Part shown: piece after piece, positions 9,601 to 20,663 of the stretch
Layout: every line of letters begins with the position of its first letter
Numbering within the stretch: position 1 is the stretch's first letter
NCBI GenBank assembly: GCA_018292915.2
Contig: JACVVK020000058.1
Coordinates: 1,358,501 to 1,422,500, forward strand
Source of the DNA: Batillaria attramentaria
Lineage: Eukaryota > Mollusca > Gastropoda > Batillariidae
DNA: 64,000 bases
Direction: 5' to 3'
Made by a program: the position numbers and the translations under genes
Notes under the pieces: generated by a model
Seen by the model: only the letters and a program-made list of their open reading frames with translations
Databases searched by the model: none
What the model was told of the DNA's origin: nothing

Positions 9601-9604
<4 letters not shown>

Positions 9605-9694
9605 CTCTATGCGTGCTCCCCTGCCGCAAACAAAAATGAACGAAAGACAACAAAGAAACATAGATGAAAGTTTTGTCATTTGAAAAGTACTCAC

Positions 9695-10018
9695 AGACAA
9701 TGCGTAGATAACATGCTGCGGTAGGTGGGTTCTGATCATACCATTGATAACAAGAAAAAGGTTTGTTTTCCTGTTCTCTGATATTCCCTGTGAAAATCAG
9801 CATGCTTGTCCCATAATTCGGCCGTACCAGTTGTACGTCGTGTCCAGCGTATACTTCGCAAGGATTTACGTTATCGCAGTATCCTATTAATGAAGATGAT
9901 GTGTTCCAGCAGACAATATCATGCTGTCCTATGTTGTTACACACCAAGGTAAACGGCCGTCCGACGTCTTCTCGATGAAATATGTTGCCGTTGCCGTCAC
10001 AGCCAGCTATTGTGTAAG
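9695..10018 (-). CDS. gene X exon 2: Cys-rich V-like Ig domain
   Basis: Acceptor TTTACAG, donor GTCT|GTGAGT, 324 bp, phase 1 at both ends. It starts AYTIAGCDGNGN and contains FTLVCNNIGQHDIVCW (B Cys and C Trp), NPCEVYAG, IFTGNIREQENKPFSCYQW and AACYLRIV. At least seven Cys suggest extra disulphides. The paralogue is 39780-40106; no copy was found for gene Z. As the most membrane-distal domain it is the likeliest ligand-contact region, an inference only. Confidence 0.85.
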
Positions 10019-10058
10019 CTGTAAATCATGAAATGAAAGGGAATTCAGTTGCTATATT

Positions 10059-10206
<148 letters not shown>

Positions 10207-10641
10207 CACCCCTTGGAGAATCAAATAATCTTTTACACAGGCACAGACTGTGTGCATTTGGGGTTCAAGAAATGTACACATCCTGCCTAAGTGTTTTATT
10301 GAATTTTATCTGATTTCTTTTATGAGTGAAGTGAAGTGAATGTAGCGAACTATTGTCACTATCGTGCCCGGGGGGATACAGTTACAGTTACAGTAAGAGA
10401 GAGAAAGGTGTATCTACAAGCAATACAGTGATTAACGAGACAAGTAACCTTGATCAAGCATTGTTACAATATATGGTACTTTGCAGGCATGTCAGGGATC
10501 GCACCAGTCAACGTTGAGAAACGATCTATTAAAATGAGACATTTTCGTAATGATGAATTAGCCGCCTACAACAGGTAAACTTCGCTCATTTCAGTGACTG
10601 TCAATGTTGTTGAATGTCGTTATACCCAAGTTACACACATT

Positions 10642-10644
<3 letters not shown>

Positions 10645-10690
<46 letters not shown>
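10645..10690. repeat. (CA)n microsatellite
   Basis: About 45 bp just downstream of the signal-peptide exon donor of gene X; the same place as 42138-42180 in gene Y. Confidence 0.95.
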
Positions 10691-10692
<2 letters not shown>

Positions 10693-10715
10693 ATTAAACA
10701 AACATTGCAACCTAC

Positions 10716-10764
10716 CTTCACAGCACTGCAGGACAAGAGATAGTAAAATAACCGTCAGATGCAT
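10716..10764 (-). CDS. gene X exon 1: signal peptide
   Basis: It starts at ATG (10764) encoding MHLTVILLSLVLQCCEG, a short n-region, a hydrophobic core and small residues, as expected of a secretory signal. The donor is GAAG|GTAGGT, phase 1, which matches exon 2. The upstream open frame begins only with TTG, so this ATG is preferred. The paralogue at 42206-42254 differs by a few residues. Confidence 0.8.
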
Positions 10765-11273
10765 TTTGTTATCAAGTGCTGGAATGTCATTGTTCTCCAA
10801 AGATGATCAAGGAGTGCAGAGTTTTCAGCGATTTATGACCGCTCCTGGACACATCTCAGCAACACTCAACTCGAAGCATCAGCCATTAGTAGTCCTCAGT
10901 AGGCTGACGAAGGCCATGAAATATTATGGTCGAAATATTCCTTGTGTACATTCAAAATCCGAGTCCTTACCCTCGCTTCATGAAAGAAGTTGAGGGTTTG
11001 CAATCGTTTGAGATCGTTTAGAACCCCGCAACACATTCCATTGCCAGTGAAATGAGTGTACATCTACTGAGCCTCTCGATTTAGTATCAACAGCCGTACT
11101 CAAGTGTCGCTGAACACAATGTGAACTTCAAACTTCCTAGTCGCTTTTGGTCTACAAGTCCCATTGATGACGAATGTCATGTTATGTATCCGGATGTTAG
11201 CTACGACACAGTCACAAGCGGGCGAGTACAACTTGTGAAGAGACCAGGAAGATGCATGCGTCACACTCCACTT

Positions 11274-11277
<4 letters not shown>

Positions 11278-11306
<29 letters not shown>
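11278..11306. repeat. (CA)n microsatellite
   Basis: Short (CA)n upstream of gene X. Confidence 0.9.
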
Positions 11307-11308
<2 letters not shown>

Positions 11309-11469
11309 GCTGTGCGACAGTGGGGGACAACAACAGTGATACAGTATATTTCAATGAGAGAGATTAATACTATCAGTCGTAAATTCTTTATAAGTCCGTT
11401 TGTTGTCTGGTTGAATTCCTGCGTAGCTGAAACGTACAAACGCACCAAGCATAGGAGGTGGGGTAGGTG

Positions 11470-11638
11470 GGGTGGGTGTTTGGGAGTTTAACGTCCTTTT
11501 CCACCACATAAGGGTGATATCAAAGACGGGGCAACGAGAAAAAGGCCAGTACAAATAGTTGGCCCCAGCCAGCGGGATTCGAACTCACGATCCGAGCGTT
11601 GAGAGTCCAACGCTCTACCATTCGGCCACCCCGGCTCC
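11470..11638 (-). mobile_element. SINE1, full-length, minus strand
   Basis: Reads in reverse as head, B box GGATTCGAACTC on the plus strand, body and tail. The equivalent place in gene Y's upstream region (around 42897-42915) lacks it, so it inserted after the X/Y duplication. Confidence 0.85.
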
Positions 11639-11745
11639 CAGCATAAATTTCAGCAAAAGCAGAGATCACGAAAAGTGGACTCATTAAAATGATCAAGTGG
11701 ACCTATTCCGAAAGCACACAAGCAAAAGGCGCTTTAATTTAAGCG

Positions 11746-11778
<33 letters not shown>

Positions 11779-11779
11779 G

Positions 11780-11832
<53 letters not shown>

Positions 11833-12650
11833 TACCCGGTTGATAATCAAATAATCTTTTGCATAGGCACGGAGTGTGTGCATTTGGGATTCCAGAAATC
11901 CTGCTTTGATGTTTGTGTGCACTTGTGTGCATTTAGGGTTTTATAAAGTTTTATCGATGACACCGGTGACACTTTGAGATGTGAAATTCGAATATGAAAA
12001 GACAATACAATAGAGATTGAAAATAATTGTTGATAAGTCAATATAGACTGACAAAATAGACTGAAAGTGCGGTATACCAAGTTTATTCTTCCAACAAAAG
12101 TTTCATGCGACATGACATGAGAAGCCAGCAAGGTAAGTCGTTCTTTCTAAAAAAAGTGTATTCACAATTTGACACACTTGCAGCATAAGGACAACTGCGC
12201 TATAACATAACTGACATGCAATAATAGGACATAATTATTATATTTATGAAGGGATCAAAGATAATAAGGAGACTTCGTGTTTATTTCTTGCATATTTACC
12301 AGGGCCGGATCCAAGGGAGATTTAAGGGGGGGGGGGTATTACAGCACCCCCCACCCCCTCCCAACAGTAGCATCAAACTGTAAATAACTGTCCAAAATTG
12401 AGTTTGGCCTTTTGCAAGACCCGGGCAATAGGCAAAAAAAAAAAAATTACCCCCCCCCCCCCTAAAACCGATTGATCCGGCCCTGCTTACATTTAAGATA
12501 TTGACCAGTACCACATTAGTGCCAGTTCGGGGTGCATCACGGGATTTTTCACGGGATTTTTCCTGAAAAGTTCACGGAGGAATAGTTATTGCCTTGTGAT
12601 ATCAGTTCTAAACATCAAATCCCGTAACAGAGATTAAACTATAGGTCTAC
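11639..12650. other. upstream flank of gene X, paired with 42900-44100
   Basis: Contains a (CA)n at 11755-11830 and sequence homologous to 42900-43220 and 43990-44100, showing that the X/Y duplication extends upstream of the first exon. Poly-G and poly-C tracts lie at 12326-12337 and 12449-12462. No exon, TATA box or other promoter could be assigned. Confidence 0.5.
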
Positions 12651-14176
12651 GTCTTAGGAAGCTGGACCGCGGCCTTAAAACACTTCCTGTTCTTCCACTG
12701 AATATTTTGCTCTCTGATATTCTCTAAAATTATTCTCCAAAATTATTCTCTAAAAAACATTCTCACTGGTATTCAGTTTACTGCACACATATGCATTGCT
12801 TGGATAATGTACAAATAATGCACAAAATGAATCAATGGATGTTTTCCCATGTACAATCTAATCTGAAAATAATCTCTACAAAGACAGTATGAATATTGAC
12901 AACTGCATAACAAGGAAAGGCCTCACAGCACTTTCTGTTCTTCCATTAGATATTTTGCTCTCTGATATTCTCTAAAAAAATATTCCCTAACACACTCTCA
13001 CTAGCATACAGTTTACTGCACACATATGCAACGCTTGGATAATGTACAAAATTAATGTACGAAATTAATCAGTGGATGTTTTCCCATGTACAAACTGAAA
13101 TCTGAAAATAATCTCTACGAAGATAGCATGAATATTGACAATTGCATAAGGAGGAAAGGCCTTATAGCACTTTCTGTTCTTCCACAAAATTTTGCTCTCT
13201 ATTATTCTCTAAAAATATTCTCTAAAACATTCGCACTAACGTACAGTTTACTGCACACATATGCAACGCTTGAATAATGTACAAAATTGAATCGGTGGAT
13301 GTTTTCCCATGTACACACTGTAATCTGAAAATAATTTCTACAAAGATAGCATGAATATTGACAATTGCATTAACAAGGAAAGGCCTCTTAGAGCACTTTC
13401 GGTTCTTCCACTAAATATTTTGCTCTCTCATATTCTCTTAAACATTCTCACTAACGTACAGTTTACTGCACACATATGAAACGCTTTGATAATGTACAAA
13501 TTTAATGTACAAAATGAATTATTGGATGTTTTCCCATGTACAAACTGTAATCTAAAAATAAATTCGACAATTGCCTAACAGGGAAAGGCTTGACAGCACT
13601 TTCTGTTCTTCCATGAAATTGTTTGCTCTCTGATATTCTCTAAAATTATTGTCTACAGCATTCTCACTACCATAGTTTACTGCACACATATGCAACACTT
13701 GGATGATATAGAAATGTCCAAAATGAATCATTGGATGTTTTCCCATGTACAAACTGTAATCTGAAAATAATCTCTACAAAGATAACATGAATATTGACAA
13801 TTGCAAAAGGAGGAAAGGCCTTATAGCACTTTCTGTTCTTCCACGAAATTTTTGCTCTCTATTATTCTCTAAAAATATTCTCTAAAACATTCTCACTAAC
13901 GTACAGTTTACTGCACACATATGCAACGCTTGACTAATGTACAAAACTGAATGGCTGGATGTTTTTCCATACACAAACTGTAATCTGAAAATAATCTCTA
14001 CAAAGATAACATGAATATTGACAATTGCATAACAAGGAAAGGCCTCTTACAGAACTTCCGGTTCTTCCAGTAAATATTTTGCTCTCTCATATTTTCTACA
14101 ATCATTCTCTAAAACATTCTCACAAACGTACAGTTTACTGCACACACACGAAACGCTTGGATAATGTGCAAATGGA
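12650..14176. repeat. satellite of about 230-bp units, left block
   Basis: About seven tandem units. The marker CACTTTCTGTTCTTCCA recurs (with variation) near 12681, 12929, 13168, 13394, 13597, 13827 and 14053, spacings 203-248. Each unit also has TTGCTCTCTGATATTCTC, GTTTACTGCACACATATG and GGATGTTTTCCCATGTAC. The array resumes at 30373, so the Gypsy element sits inside it. Confidence 0.85.
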
Positions 14177-14205
14177 TGTAGCAGAGTGAAAGTCACCTAG
14201 TTAGT
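14177..14205 (+). repeat. Gypsy 5' LTR, part 1
   Basis: The first 29 bp, identical to the start of the 3' LTR at 29355. The last seven bases, AGTTAGT, are repeated at 20393-20399 as the target duplication of the inserted element. Confidence 0.9.
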
Positions 14206-14224
14206 GAGACAACAAAATGTGTTG

Positions 14225-14465
14225 CTACACGCCACTTACTACACCACGACACCCCACTTACTACACCACGACACCCCACTTACTACACCACGACACCCCA
14301 CTTACTACACCACGACACCCCACTTACTACACTACGACACCCCACTTACTACACCACGACACCCCACTTACTACACCACGACACCCCACTTACTACACCA
14401 CGACACCCCACTTACTACACCACTACACCCCACTTACTACACCACTACACCCCACTTGCTACACC
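14225..14465 (+). repeat. left terminal array of 22-bp repeats
   Basis: About ten to eleven tandem copies of a 22-bp unit on the plus strand with CAC-to-CAC and CGACAC-to-CTACAC variants; the inner end decays near 14465. Long Thr/Pro/His/Leu frames across it are repeat artefacts. Confidence 0.95.
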
Positions 14466-15429
14466 GATACTCTGTTAACCCACTTGCTACACAATACTCT
14501 GCTACACAGCACTGACTTGCTACCCCAGTACGCATCTTGTACGGCAAATAAAAGCGAGACTTGCTCGAAATACACTTGATTTGAAAAAAGAGAGCTTTGA
14601 CCTGTGTTGTTCATGTGTATAATTATGGCCGACCGTCACTACATGCCATTCTTCACAGTATGCGTTGTGAACACTGAATTAGACTAGAAGGAGTAAATGA
14701 ACAAAGAAGGGAAAATGAACAAAAATATTCACGCGCCCACCAATGCTGAATTTGTGAGTACTCCGAGTCCATTGAACACAGTGATCCGGCACAGGTGAAA
14801 CCTTACAGCCGCTGTCCGCAGGCGGACCATAACATTTTCCTGTCGTCCGATTACACGTACTGGCAAGTAATTAAAATCCGTACCATCGTACACTGACTAC
14901 CTCTGAATACATCAGTCTTGCCGAGACCTTGTAACTTTGAAACTGCTTCACCTCAGCTGCTGGCGATATACAAGACGTTAACACGGACTAAAAACACACA
15001 CCACTCCTTACTGGTTCAATGTCCAGATTTCCCACCAAACAATCCCCAACCCCTCTCTCGGGACCGTGCCACACACACCATGACATTACACCAACGGAAA
15101 CCATGACAAAACGTGACAGACGGTTGTCGCCTCGTTGCACTTGATCTGTTGCGTCAGACTCAAACGCTATACGGCTGATTGGCGCCGGCCCATACTGCGG
15201 AACCTTCCTAGATGGTGACGGGTTTGGCCTAATCCGGATGTTGCTTACGTAACACACGCCAAACGACTTCCGTCGGGTGTTCTTCTTATCAAGTACCGAA
15301 ATGGACCGCCACACCCAGCCGTAGTGTCACCATCCCATAAACCCGGCCACGCCCCTCCTCCTGCCAACACCTCCACCCCCCGCCCACGGCCAAAAACTGA
15401 GAGGATAACGCTGCGATTGGCGCCCGATG

Positions 15430-15660
15430 GCTGACTCGGAAACAGCAATACCGCAGGTTATACGTATTTTGAAACAAACTGAGTTGTAGGGTCACTCGTG
15501 TTTGTGTCATAGTGCAGAAAGGACGAAAAAGTAGTCTACCAACAATCACGGCTGACGGGTGACTCGGAAACAGCAAGTACTTGAAACGAACTTAGTTGTT
15601 CGGTCACTCTTCTTTTTGTCAGAGTGCAGAAAGGACGAACGAGTACCAACAATCATGGCT
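15430..15660. repeat. tandem duplication of a leader and start region
   Basis: Two imperfect copies of about 115-125 bp, each with TGACTCGGAAACAGCAA, a GTCACTC-TTTGTCA segment and GTGCAGAAAGGACGAA. The second ends in ATGGCTGAG, the proposed start of the NRF1-like gene; the first has ACGGCTGAC at that point, so only the second has a start codon. Confidence 0.75.
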
Positions 15661-16146
15661 GAGGGCGATGGTGGTGGTAATAATTATGGAGAACTGGAAC
15701 GTCCGGGTGCCGGAAAAATGCAAACCCCGACGACGTGAGTATGAGGCACAGTCAAGGAGGTTGGCCAAGTGTATGTCGTGGTTTAACGACAACGGGTACC
15801 CGGCTGCGGCTGTTGTCACGCATATTGGTTTGAGAGGTTGCGTAGGCTTTGGCTCGGACGTCTTCAAGAACTTTCTTACAGAAAACCTCACAGGAAATGA
15901 GCAATGGATCAACGCAATCGGGGTGAACGGTGCAGCGAGTTCCGTTACATTTGTGGACTATACCGCCCCTATTAGCGCGAGCCAGCCGGGGCCGGAGCGA
16001 AACACAAGCTGAGATCAATGTGCAACAAGTTCCTCGTCCAGTTCTGGGCCGTACGCAGACATCATGTTTGAAGAAAGAGGAAAAACGTACGCGACTCCGC
16101 CAGAACTGCAGCAGCTTCGTCGCACGGTCACAAGGACTTCTTTCCA
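15655..16146 (+). pseudogene. NRF1-like gene, first exon (interrupted)
   Basis: ATG at 15655 opens a frame starting MAEGDGGGNNYGELERPGAG that meets TGA at the 15736 region; the next frame then continues without a stop for over 90 codons (RLAKCMSWFNDNGYPAAAVV, VGFGSDVFKNFLTENL), meets TGA at 16010-16012 and continues in the same frame (PYADIMFEERGKTY) to a good donor, CCA|GTAAGT. One base shift and one stop therefore break it as read. An alternative is a donor GTGAGT at 15735. The first half has a loose resemblance to the N-terminal part of the NRF1 DNA-binding region. Expression and function are unknown. Confidence 0.5.
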
Positions 16147-16881
16147 GTAAGTACATTGTGATTGTCATTTTCATATTCTATTTATTTGTAGTTTTCTTTG
16201 TTTTATTTATTTATTTTTGTTGTTGTTGTTTTTGTTTTTCGGGGGTGGGGTGGGGGTGGGGGATTCGACAAGCGAATACAAAACGCAGCAGAACAAGTGA
16301 CGGATTAAAAAAAAAACCATAAGCTTAGAAGAAAACTATAAGTGGTAGAGTAATTAATCACATTTGTGACATATCTGCCATTTAGTAGATTTACTAATTT
16401 ACTACTCGAAATTGTGTGTATGTGTGTGTTTATTTTATGTTTATTTTGTGTTTTGTTGTTGTTCAAGTTTCTGCGAGAAGCACCGGTCAAAAGAGTTCCA
16501 AATTTGCGATTTAATATAAGTACAATCCAAGGTATTCTAGTCCACGTTTCACCAGCCCTCTAGCGACATTTCACCAGCCCTCTAGATCTTCCAGATTTCA
16601 TGTGAAAAATAATTCAATCGGGGAAGCCACAAAGCCAACAGGGAAATCACAAGACATAAACAAGCTTCCTCAGACGATCGCAGTGCTAGAGGCTGACGTC
16701 AAAATATTTAGTTCACGGAATTGACGTCATCTCTCTCTCTCGCTCTCTCTCTCTCTCTGACTCTCTGTATGATGACCTGCCTGAGGCTGACGTGAAATGT
16801 TTAGTTCACAAAACTGACCTCTCTCTCTCTTACCTGGTGGAAAAGGACGTTAAACTCCTAAACACCAACCCACCCACGCTC

Positions 16882-16919
<38 letters not shown>

Positions 16920-17150
16920 CCCCCCCCCACCCGGCCCCACCCCTAGTCACGTGGCTAATCGGTCGAGGTCGTAGAGAATATAGTGTCATTGGTAGAACCT
17001 GGAGAGGGGAGAAACGGCGGGGAGAGGGGGGGGGGGGTGGAGTGAATCACCAAATTTTTTCTCAAAATTACACTATGCAGGTAAATCGGCACAATTTTGC
17101 ATGTTAGCTGATGGAAAATATTGTAAGAAATTTATTCAAATTAATTACAG
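16147..17150 (+). other. intron-like interior of the Foldback-like element
   Basis: No exon seen. It contains T-rich DNA, (CT)n at 16730-16761 and 16899-16920, a truncated SINE1 tail at 16834-16880 and a G run at 17025-17037. CCTAGTCACGTGGCTAA near 16945 recurs at about 61787. Confidence 0.45.
16834..16880 (+). mobile_element. SINE1 tail fragment
   Basis: CTGGTGGAAAAGGACGTTAA followed by the ACCC-rich end; no head. Confidence 0.75.
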
Positions 17151-17305
17151 AATCCATCAACTACAAAGTGCCTCCTCCACTGTGGTGGCCTCAAGGTGTT
17201 CCATGGGGACGACCGAAAGGAGAGATCTGGAGGGACATGTCAATCAGAAACCTCCAGATTGTTCACGATGCAGCGGTAGCTGCTTTCGCAGGGAATGATA
17301 ACCTG
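17151..17305 (+). CDS. NRF1/P3A2-like DNA-binding-domain exon
   Basis: Acceptor TTAATTACAG, donor CTG|GTGAGT, 155 bp. It encodes SINYKVPPPLWWPQGVPWGR, then a Trp and an Arg-Asn-Leu-Gln-Ile-Val-His helix-like stretch ending GNDNL. The WWPxxxPW signature followed by a W...R..IV segment is typical of the DNA-binding domain of nuclear respiratory factor 1, sea-urchin P3A2 and fly erect wing. It starts in phase 1 whereas the preceding exon ends in phase 2, so an exon is missing from the model or the gene is broken. If expressed, a nuclear DNA-binding protein would be expected. The family call is from memory of the motif. Confidence 0.5.
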
Positions 17306-17449
17306 GTGAGTAATTTCCTCAATGTGAGTGTTACGTTTCTTGCATGGAATTTCGCGTGTTTGCTTATTGAATGGTCGAAATATGCCGGTAATTCTGAGAG
17401 AGAAAAAAAGTTATCGAAACGATTTTCTGCCAAACTACTGACCACCAAG

Positions 17450-17533
17450 CCGTCCATGTATTATCCGCTGACGGAATTCATGCCGACAGATCGAACTGGT
17501 GACAGAAAACCGCAGCTCCACCGGAGCTTGTAG
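17450..17533 (+). CDS. NRF1-like gene, putative last exon
   Basis: After CACCAAG the frame reads PSMYYPLTEFMPTDRTGDRK and ends at TAG (17531-17533). It is in phase 0, matching the phase-0 donor at 17305. AATAAA follows at 17550. The evidence is frame, splice phase and position; no domain is recognised. Confidence 0.35.
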   Translation, partial: PSMYYPLTEFMPTDRTGDRKPQLHRSL

Positions 17534-17549
17534 GGGCCGCCGGCCTATC

Positions 17550-17555
17550 AATAAA
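17550..17555 (+). terminator. possible polyadenylation signal
   Basis: AATAAA 17 bp after the putative stop codon, followed by a TTGAGTC repeat typical of retroposon ends, so it could also belong to a retroposon tail. Confidence 0.35.
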
Positions 17556-17655
17556 GTGTCTTGAGTCTTGAGTCTCTCTCTCTCTCTGAACGCGGGAAAG
17601 TTTGAAAATTGGTCACAAGACCAAAGCTTCCACCGTTTTCAAATAAAGTTATTTC

Positions 17656-17659
<4 letters not shown>

Positions 17660-17727
<68 letters not shown>
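17660..17727. repeat. (CT)n-(CA)n compound microsatellite
   Basis: About 40 bp of CT followed by CA. Confidence 0.95.
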
Positions 17728-17732
<5 letters not shown>

Positions 17733-18292
17733 ACAGAGGAAGGGCAGCATTTGAGGCACATTAATGAGTACTTATCACAACACACATTGGCTGTCTAATG
17801 GCTGGTCGTACGAACTAAGCACCCAGTCAGTACGTGAGCTAGACCGGAGAACGCATTGTGCTTGGCGTCGAATGATTATTTCTCACAGCGCGTACCTGCG
17901 GTCAAGGGTGCATTGTGGCTGGTGTAATGCAAATGACTATTTGTCACAGTGTTTCCTGGCTGTCTATTGGCCGGCCTAGTCTCACGAAGAAAGCGCCGAG
18001 TCGCAGCGAGAGTAGCGTGATGTAGAAAACCACAGTGTATTGTATTTGGTGTGATTGCGTTTCAATATTTATCTTCGGCCATATGCTCTGCTGACCATGA
18101 ACATTGTCTCTGTCTGCTGTGTATTGTCTGTCTGAATACGCCAAGGATCTATTGTTCTTGTTGTTTGATACACTTATCCCTCTGTTGACACAGGACGTTT
18201 CTACGATGGATGGTCCGCAAAGCCATGGGAAAAGAGCCAGGAAAACGAAAGTAGCATACACACCAAGTCACCATTAACTGCGGTGGCCTTCC

Positions 18293-18358
<66 letters not shown>

Positions 18359-19263
18359 AAGTTGTGCTTTCTGTTCTGAAAAATGTCGAACTGAAGACAA
18401 TAAAACGACACGTTAACCCGCGTTATCAGTGTTTGTATGCGTGCGTATTTGCGCTAGCGTGTGTGTCTGTGTGCGATTGAAACTCAGTGAACAAAATTGT
18501 TGGGGAAGGTCATCTACTGCTTCTTAAGGAGCAACGTAAAAATTATGTTTTTGAACCACAGCTTCAGTTTGGTGACGTCACTGGGTGATAGAAGATAAAT
18601 TGGACACTCATTAACTCCTTTGTTACTTGGCTCTCTTCCTGTACACCTATGTGACCGTGATCAAAGAAGTGACAAGAAAGGCTATGCCACTCAACTCACG
18701 TCGGTACTGCGACGTGCACGGCACATGGGTCGGGCCACGTGAAAAGACAACGCGTGCTAGTCCCGCTTCACTGACGGGTCTAAGACACAGGGGCGACGCT
18801 GAATGAGTGAATGAAATATATACGTTTTAAGTCCCTTCCTCCTGTGGGAGATCTTGGGACAATTTTATCAGATTTTCTAAATGGGCATTACACCCATTTT
18901 TATTTTAAATTTTTTTTGTTATAGTTGTATATTTATAAGACTTTAAGTAATTCTTTTGGTTTTTAAGTCTTCTTGAGAGTCCCGAAACGTCCCTGTCTCT
19001 ACAGGTCTTTCTTTTTATTCTCTATTTTTTTTTTTTAAAAGGGTAAAACTTCAGGACCTTGTCAGGAAATAATTAGAGAAAAAAGGGGCCACAGGAGCGA
19101 CGCTCTTCCGCTTGAGCCAGTTAAAAAGGACGGCATTAACGTATTGTGGGTGCCAATCGTCCAGACTGGTATTCAAATACGGTTAGAAGGAGAGTGGGGC
19201 TAATTGAATTCTTTCGCTGGGAACTGGCAGAAATCGTCGCGCGAGCTGAGGGCATTTCTTTAT
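17728..19263. other. non-coding interior of the Foldback-like element
   Basis: No exon recognised. It contains a diverged short repeat with TTGTGCTTGG/TTGTGGCTGG and TATTTCTCACAG/TATTTGTCACAG near 17857-17950, and (GT)n at 18294-18354. Confidence 0.5.
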
Positions 19264-20392
19264 TTCTGTAATGCTTGATCGGTTTCTCTCGATCGGTGTA
19301 GTAAGTGGGGTGTAGTGGTGTAGTAAGTGGGGTGTAGTGGTGTAGTAAGTGGGGTGTAGTGGTGTAGTAAGTGGGGTGTCGTGGTGTAGTAAGTGGGGTG
19401 TCGTGGTGTAGTAAAGTGGGGTGTCGTGGTGTAGCAAGTGGGGTGTCGTGGTGTAGTAAGTGGGGTGTCGTGGTGTAGCAAGTGGGGTGTCGTGGTGTAG
19501 TAAGTGGGGTGTCGTGGTGTAGTAAGTGGGGTGTCGTGGTGTAGTGGTGTAGTAAGTGGGGTGTAGTGGTGTAGTAAGTGGGGTGTAGTGGTGTAGTAAG
19601 TGGGGTGTCGTGGTGTAGTAAGTGGGGTGTCGTGGTGTAGTAAAGTGGGGTGTCGTGGTGTAGCAAGTGGGGTGTCGTGGTGTAGTAAGTGGGGTGTCGT
19701 GGTGTAGCAAGTGGGGTGTCGTGGTGTAGTAAGTGGGGTGTCGTGGTGTAGTAAGTGGGGTGTCGTGGTGTAGTAAGTGGGGTGTCGTGGTGTAGTAAGT
19801 GGCGTGTAGCAACACATTTTTATATATTTCTGTAATGCTTGATCGGTTTCTCTCGATCGGTGTAGTAAGTGGGGTGTAGTGGTGTAGTAAGTGGGGTGTA
19901 GTGGTGTAGTAAGTGGGGTGTAGTGGTGTAGTAAGTGGGGTGTCGTGGTGTAGTAAGTGGGGTGTCGTGGTGTAGTAAAGTGGGGTGTCGTGGTGTAGCA
20001 AGTGGGGTGTCGTGGTGTAGTAAGTGGGGTGTCGTGGTGTAGCAAGTGGGGTGTCGTGGTGTAGTAAGTGGGGTGTCGTGGTGTAGTAAGTGGGGTGTCG
20101 TGGTGTAGTGGTGTAGTAAGTGGGGTGTAGTGGTGTAGTAAGTGGGGTGTAGTGGTGTAGTAAGTGGGGTGTCGTGGTGTAGTAAGTGGGGTGTCGTGGT
20201 GTAGTAAAGTGGGGTGTCGTGGTGTAGCAAGTGGGGTGTCGTGGTGTAGTAAGTGGGGTGTCGTGGTGTAGCAAGTGGGGTGTCGTGGTGTAGTAAGTGG
20301 GGTGTCGTGGTGTAGTAAGTGGGGTGTCGTGGTGTAGTAAGTGGGGTGTCGTGGTGTAGTAAGTGGCGTGTAGCAACACATTTTTATATATG
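19264..20392 (-). repeat. right terminal array of 22-bp repeats, itself duplicated
   Basis: The inverted counterpart of 14225-14465. It consists of two head-to-tail blocks of about 564 bp, each beginning TTCTGTAATGCTTGATCGG and ending GCGTGTAGCAACACATTTTT, junction near 19829. Each block has 22-bp units with the same irregularities (a 23-bp unit with GTAAAG, and GTGGTGTAGTGGTGTAG), so the whole block was duplicated after the units had diverged. Confidence 0.9.
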
Positions 20393-20399
20393 AGTTAGT

Positions 20400-20601
20400 A
20401 CTATATTAGTGAGATGAGTTATTATTAGTTACATGCGTTATTAGTTACATGCGTGGTATTAGTGTTAATTAGTATTAGTGTTAATTAGTATTAGTTAATT
20501 AGTATTAGTTAATTAGTATTAGTTTAATTGGTTTATTTTAAATGATAAGAATTTGAAGCGGTACATAAGTATAGTGTATAAAGAAGTATAAGTGATAAGT
20601 C

Positions 20602-20663
<62 letters not shown>

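Larger units (their letters stand above)
14206..20392. mobile_element. Foldback-like transposable element
   Basis: A 6187-bp insertion with AGTTAGT on both sides. Its ends are inverted arrays of a 22-bp unit (CACTTACTACACCACGACAC plus two C): about 240 bp at the left and about 1.1 kb at the right. The outermost shared inverted word is AAAATGTGTTGCTACACGCC. Long inverted ends built of short tandem repeats, unequal in length, are the hallmark of Foldback elements. The interior holds a damaged multi-exon gene with an NRF1-like motif, (CT)n and (CA)n tracts, a SINE1 tail and no recognised transposase. Confidence 0.75.

Noticed and set aside
14204..14205. Gypsy element with an anomalously long 5' LTR
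   Set aside because: The 3' LTR is uninterrupted at the matching point and a 7-bp duplication flanks the extra DNA, so it is a later insertion.
14988..15314. 108-codon minus-strand frame within the Foldback-like element
   Set aside because: No domain, no splice context, and it overlaps the flank of the better-supported plus-strand gene.
16129..16152. Direct splice of the NRF1-like first exon (donor after 16146) to the exon at 17151
   Set aside because: Phases do not match (2 against 1), so at least one intermediate exon or an indel is required; I left the exons as separate entries.
19183..20381. Open frames of up to 398 codons rich in Thr, Pro, His and Leu
   Set aside because: They read through the 22-bp terminal repeats of the Foldback-like element; a period not divisible by three gives all frames the same composition.
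14225..20392. CRISPR-like array of short repeats
   Set aside because: Units are contiguous 22-mers without spacers, in eukaryotic DNA and inverted at two ends; no cas genes.
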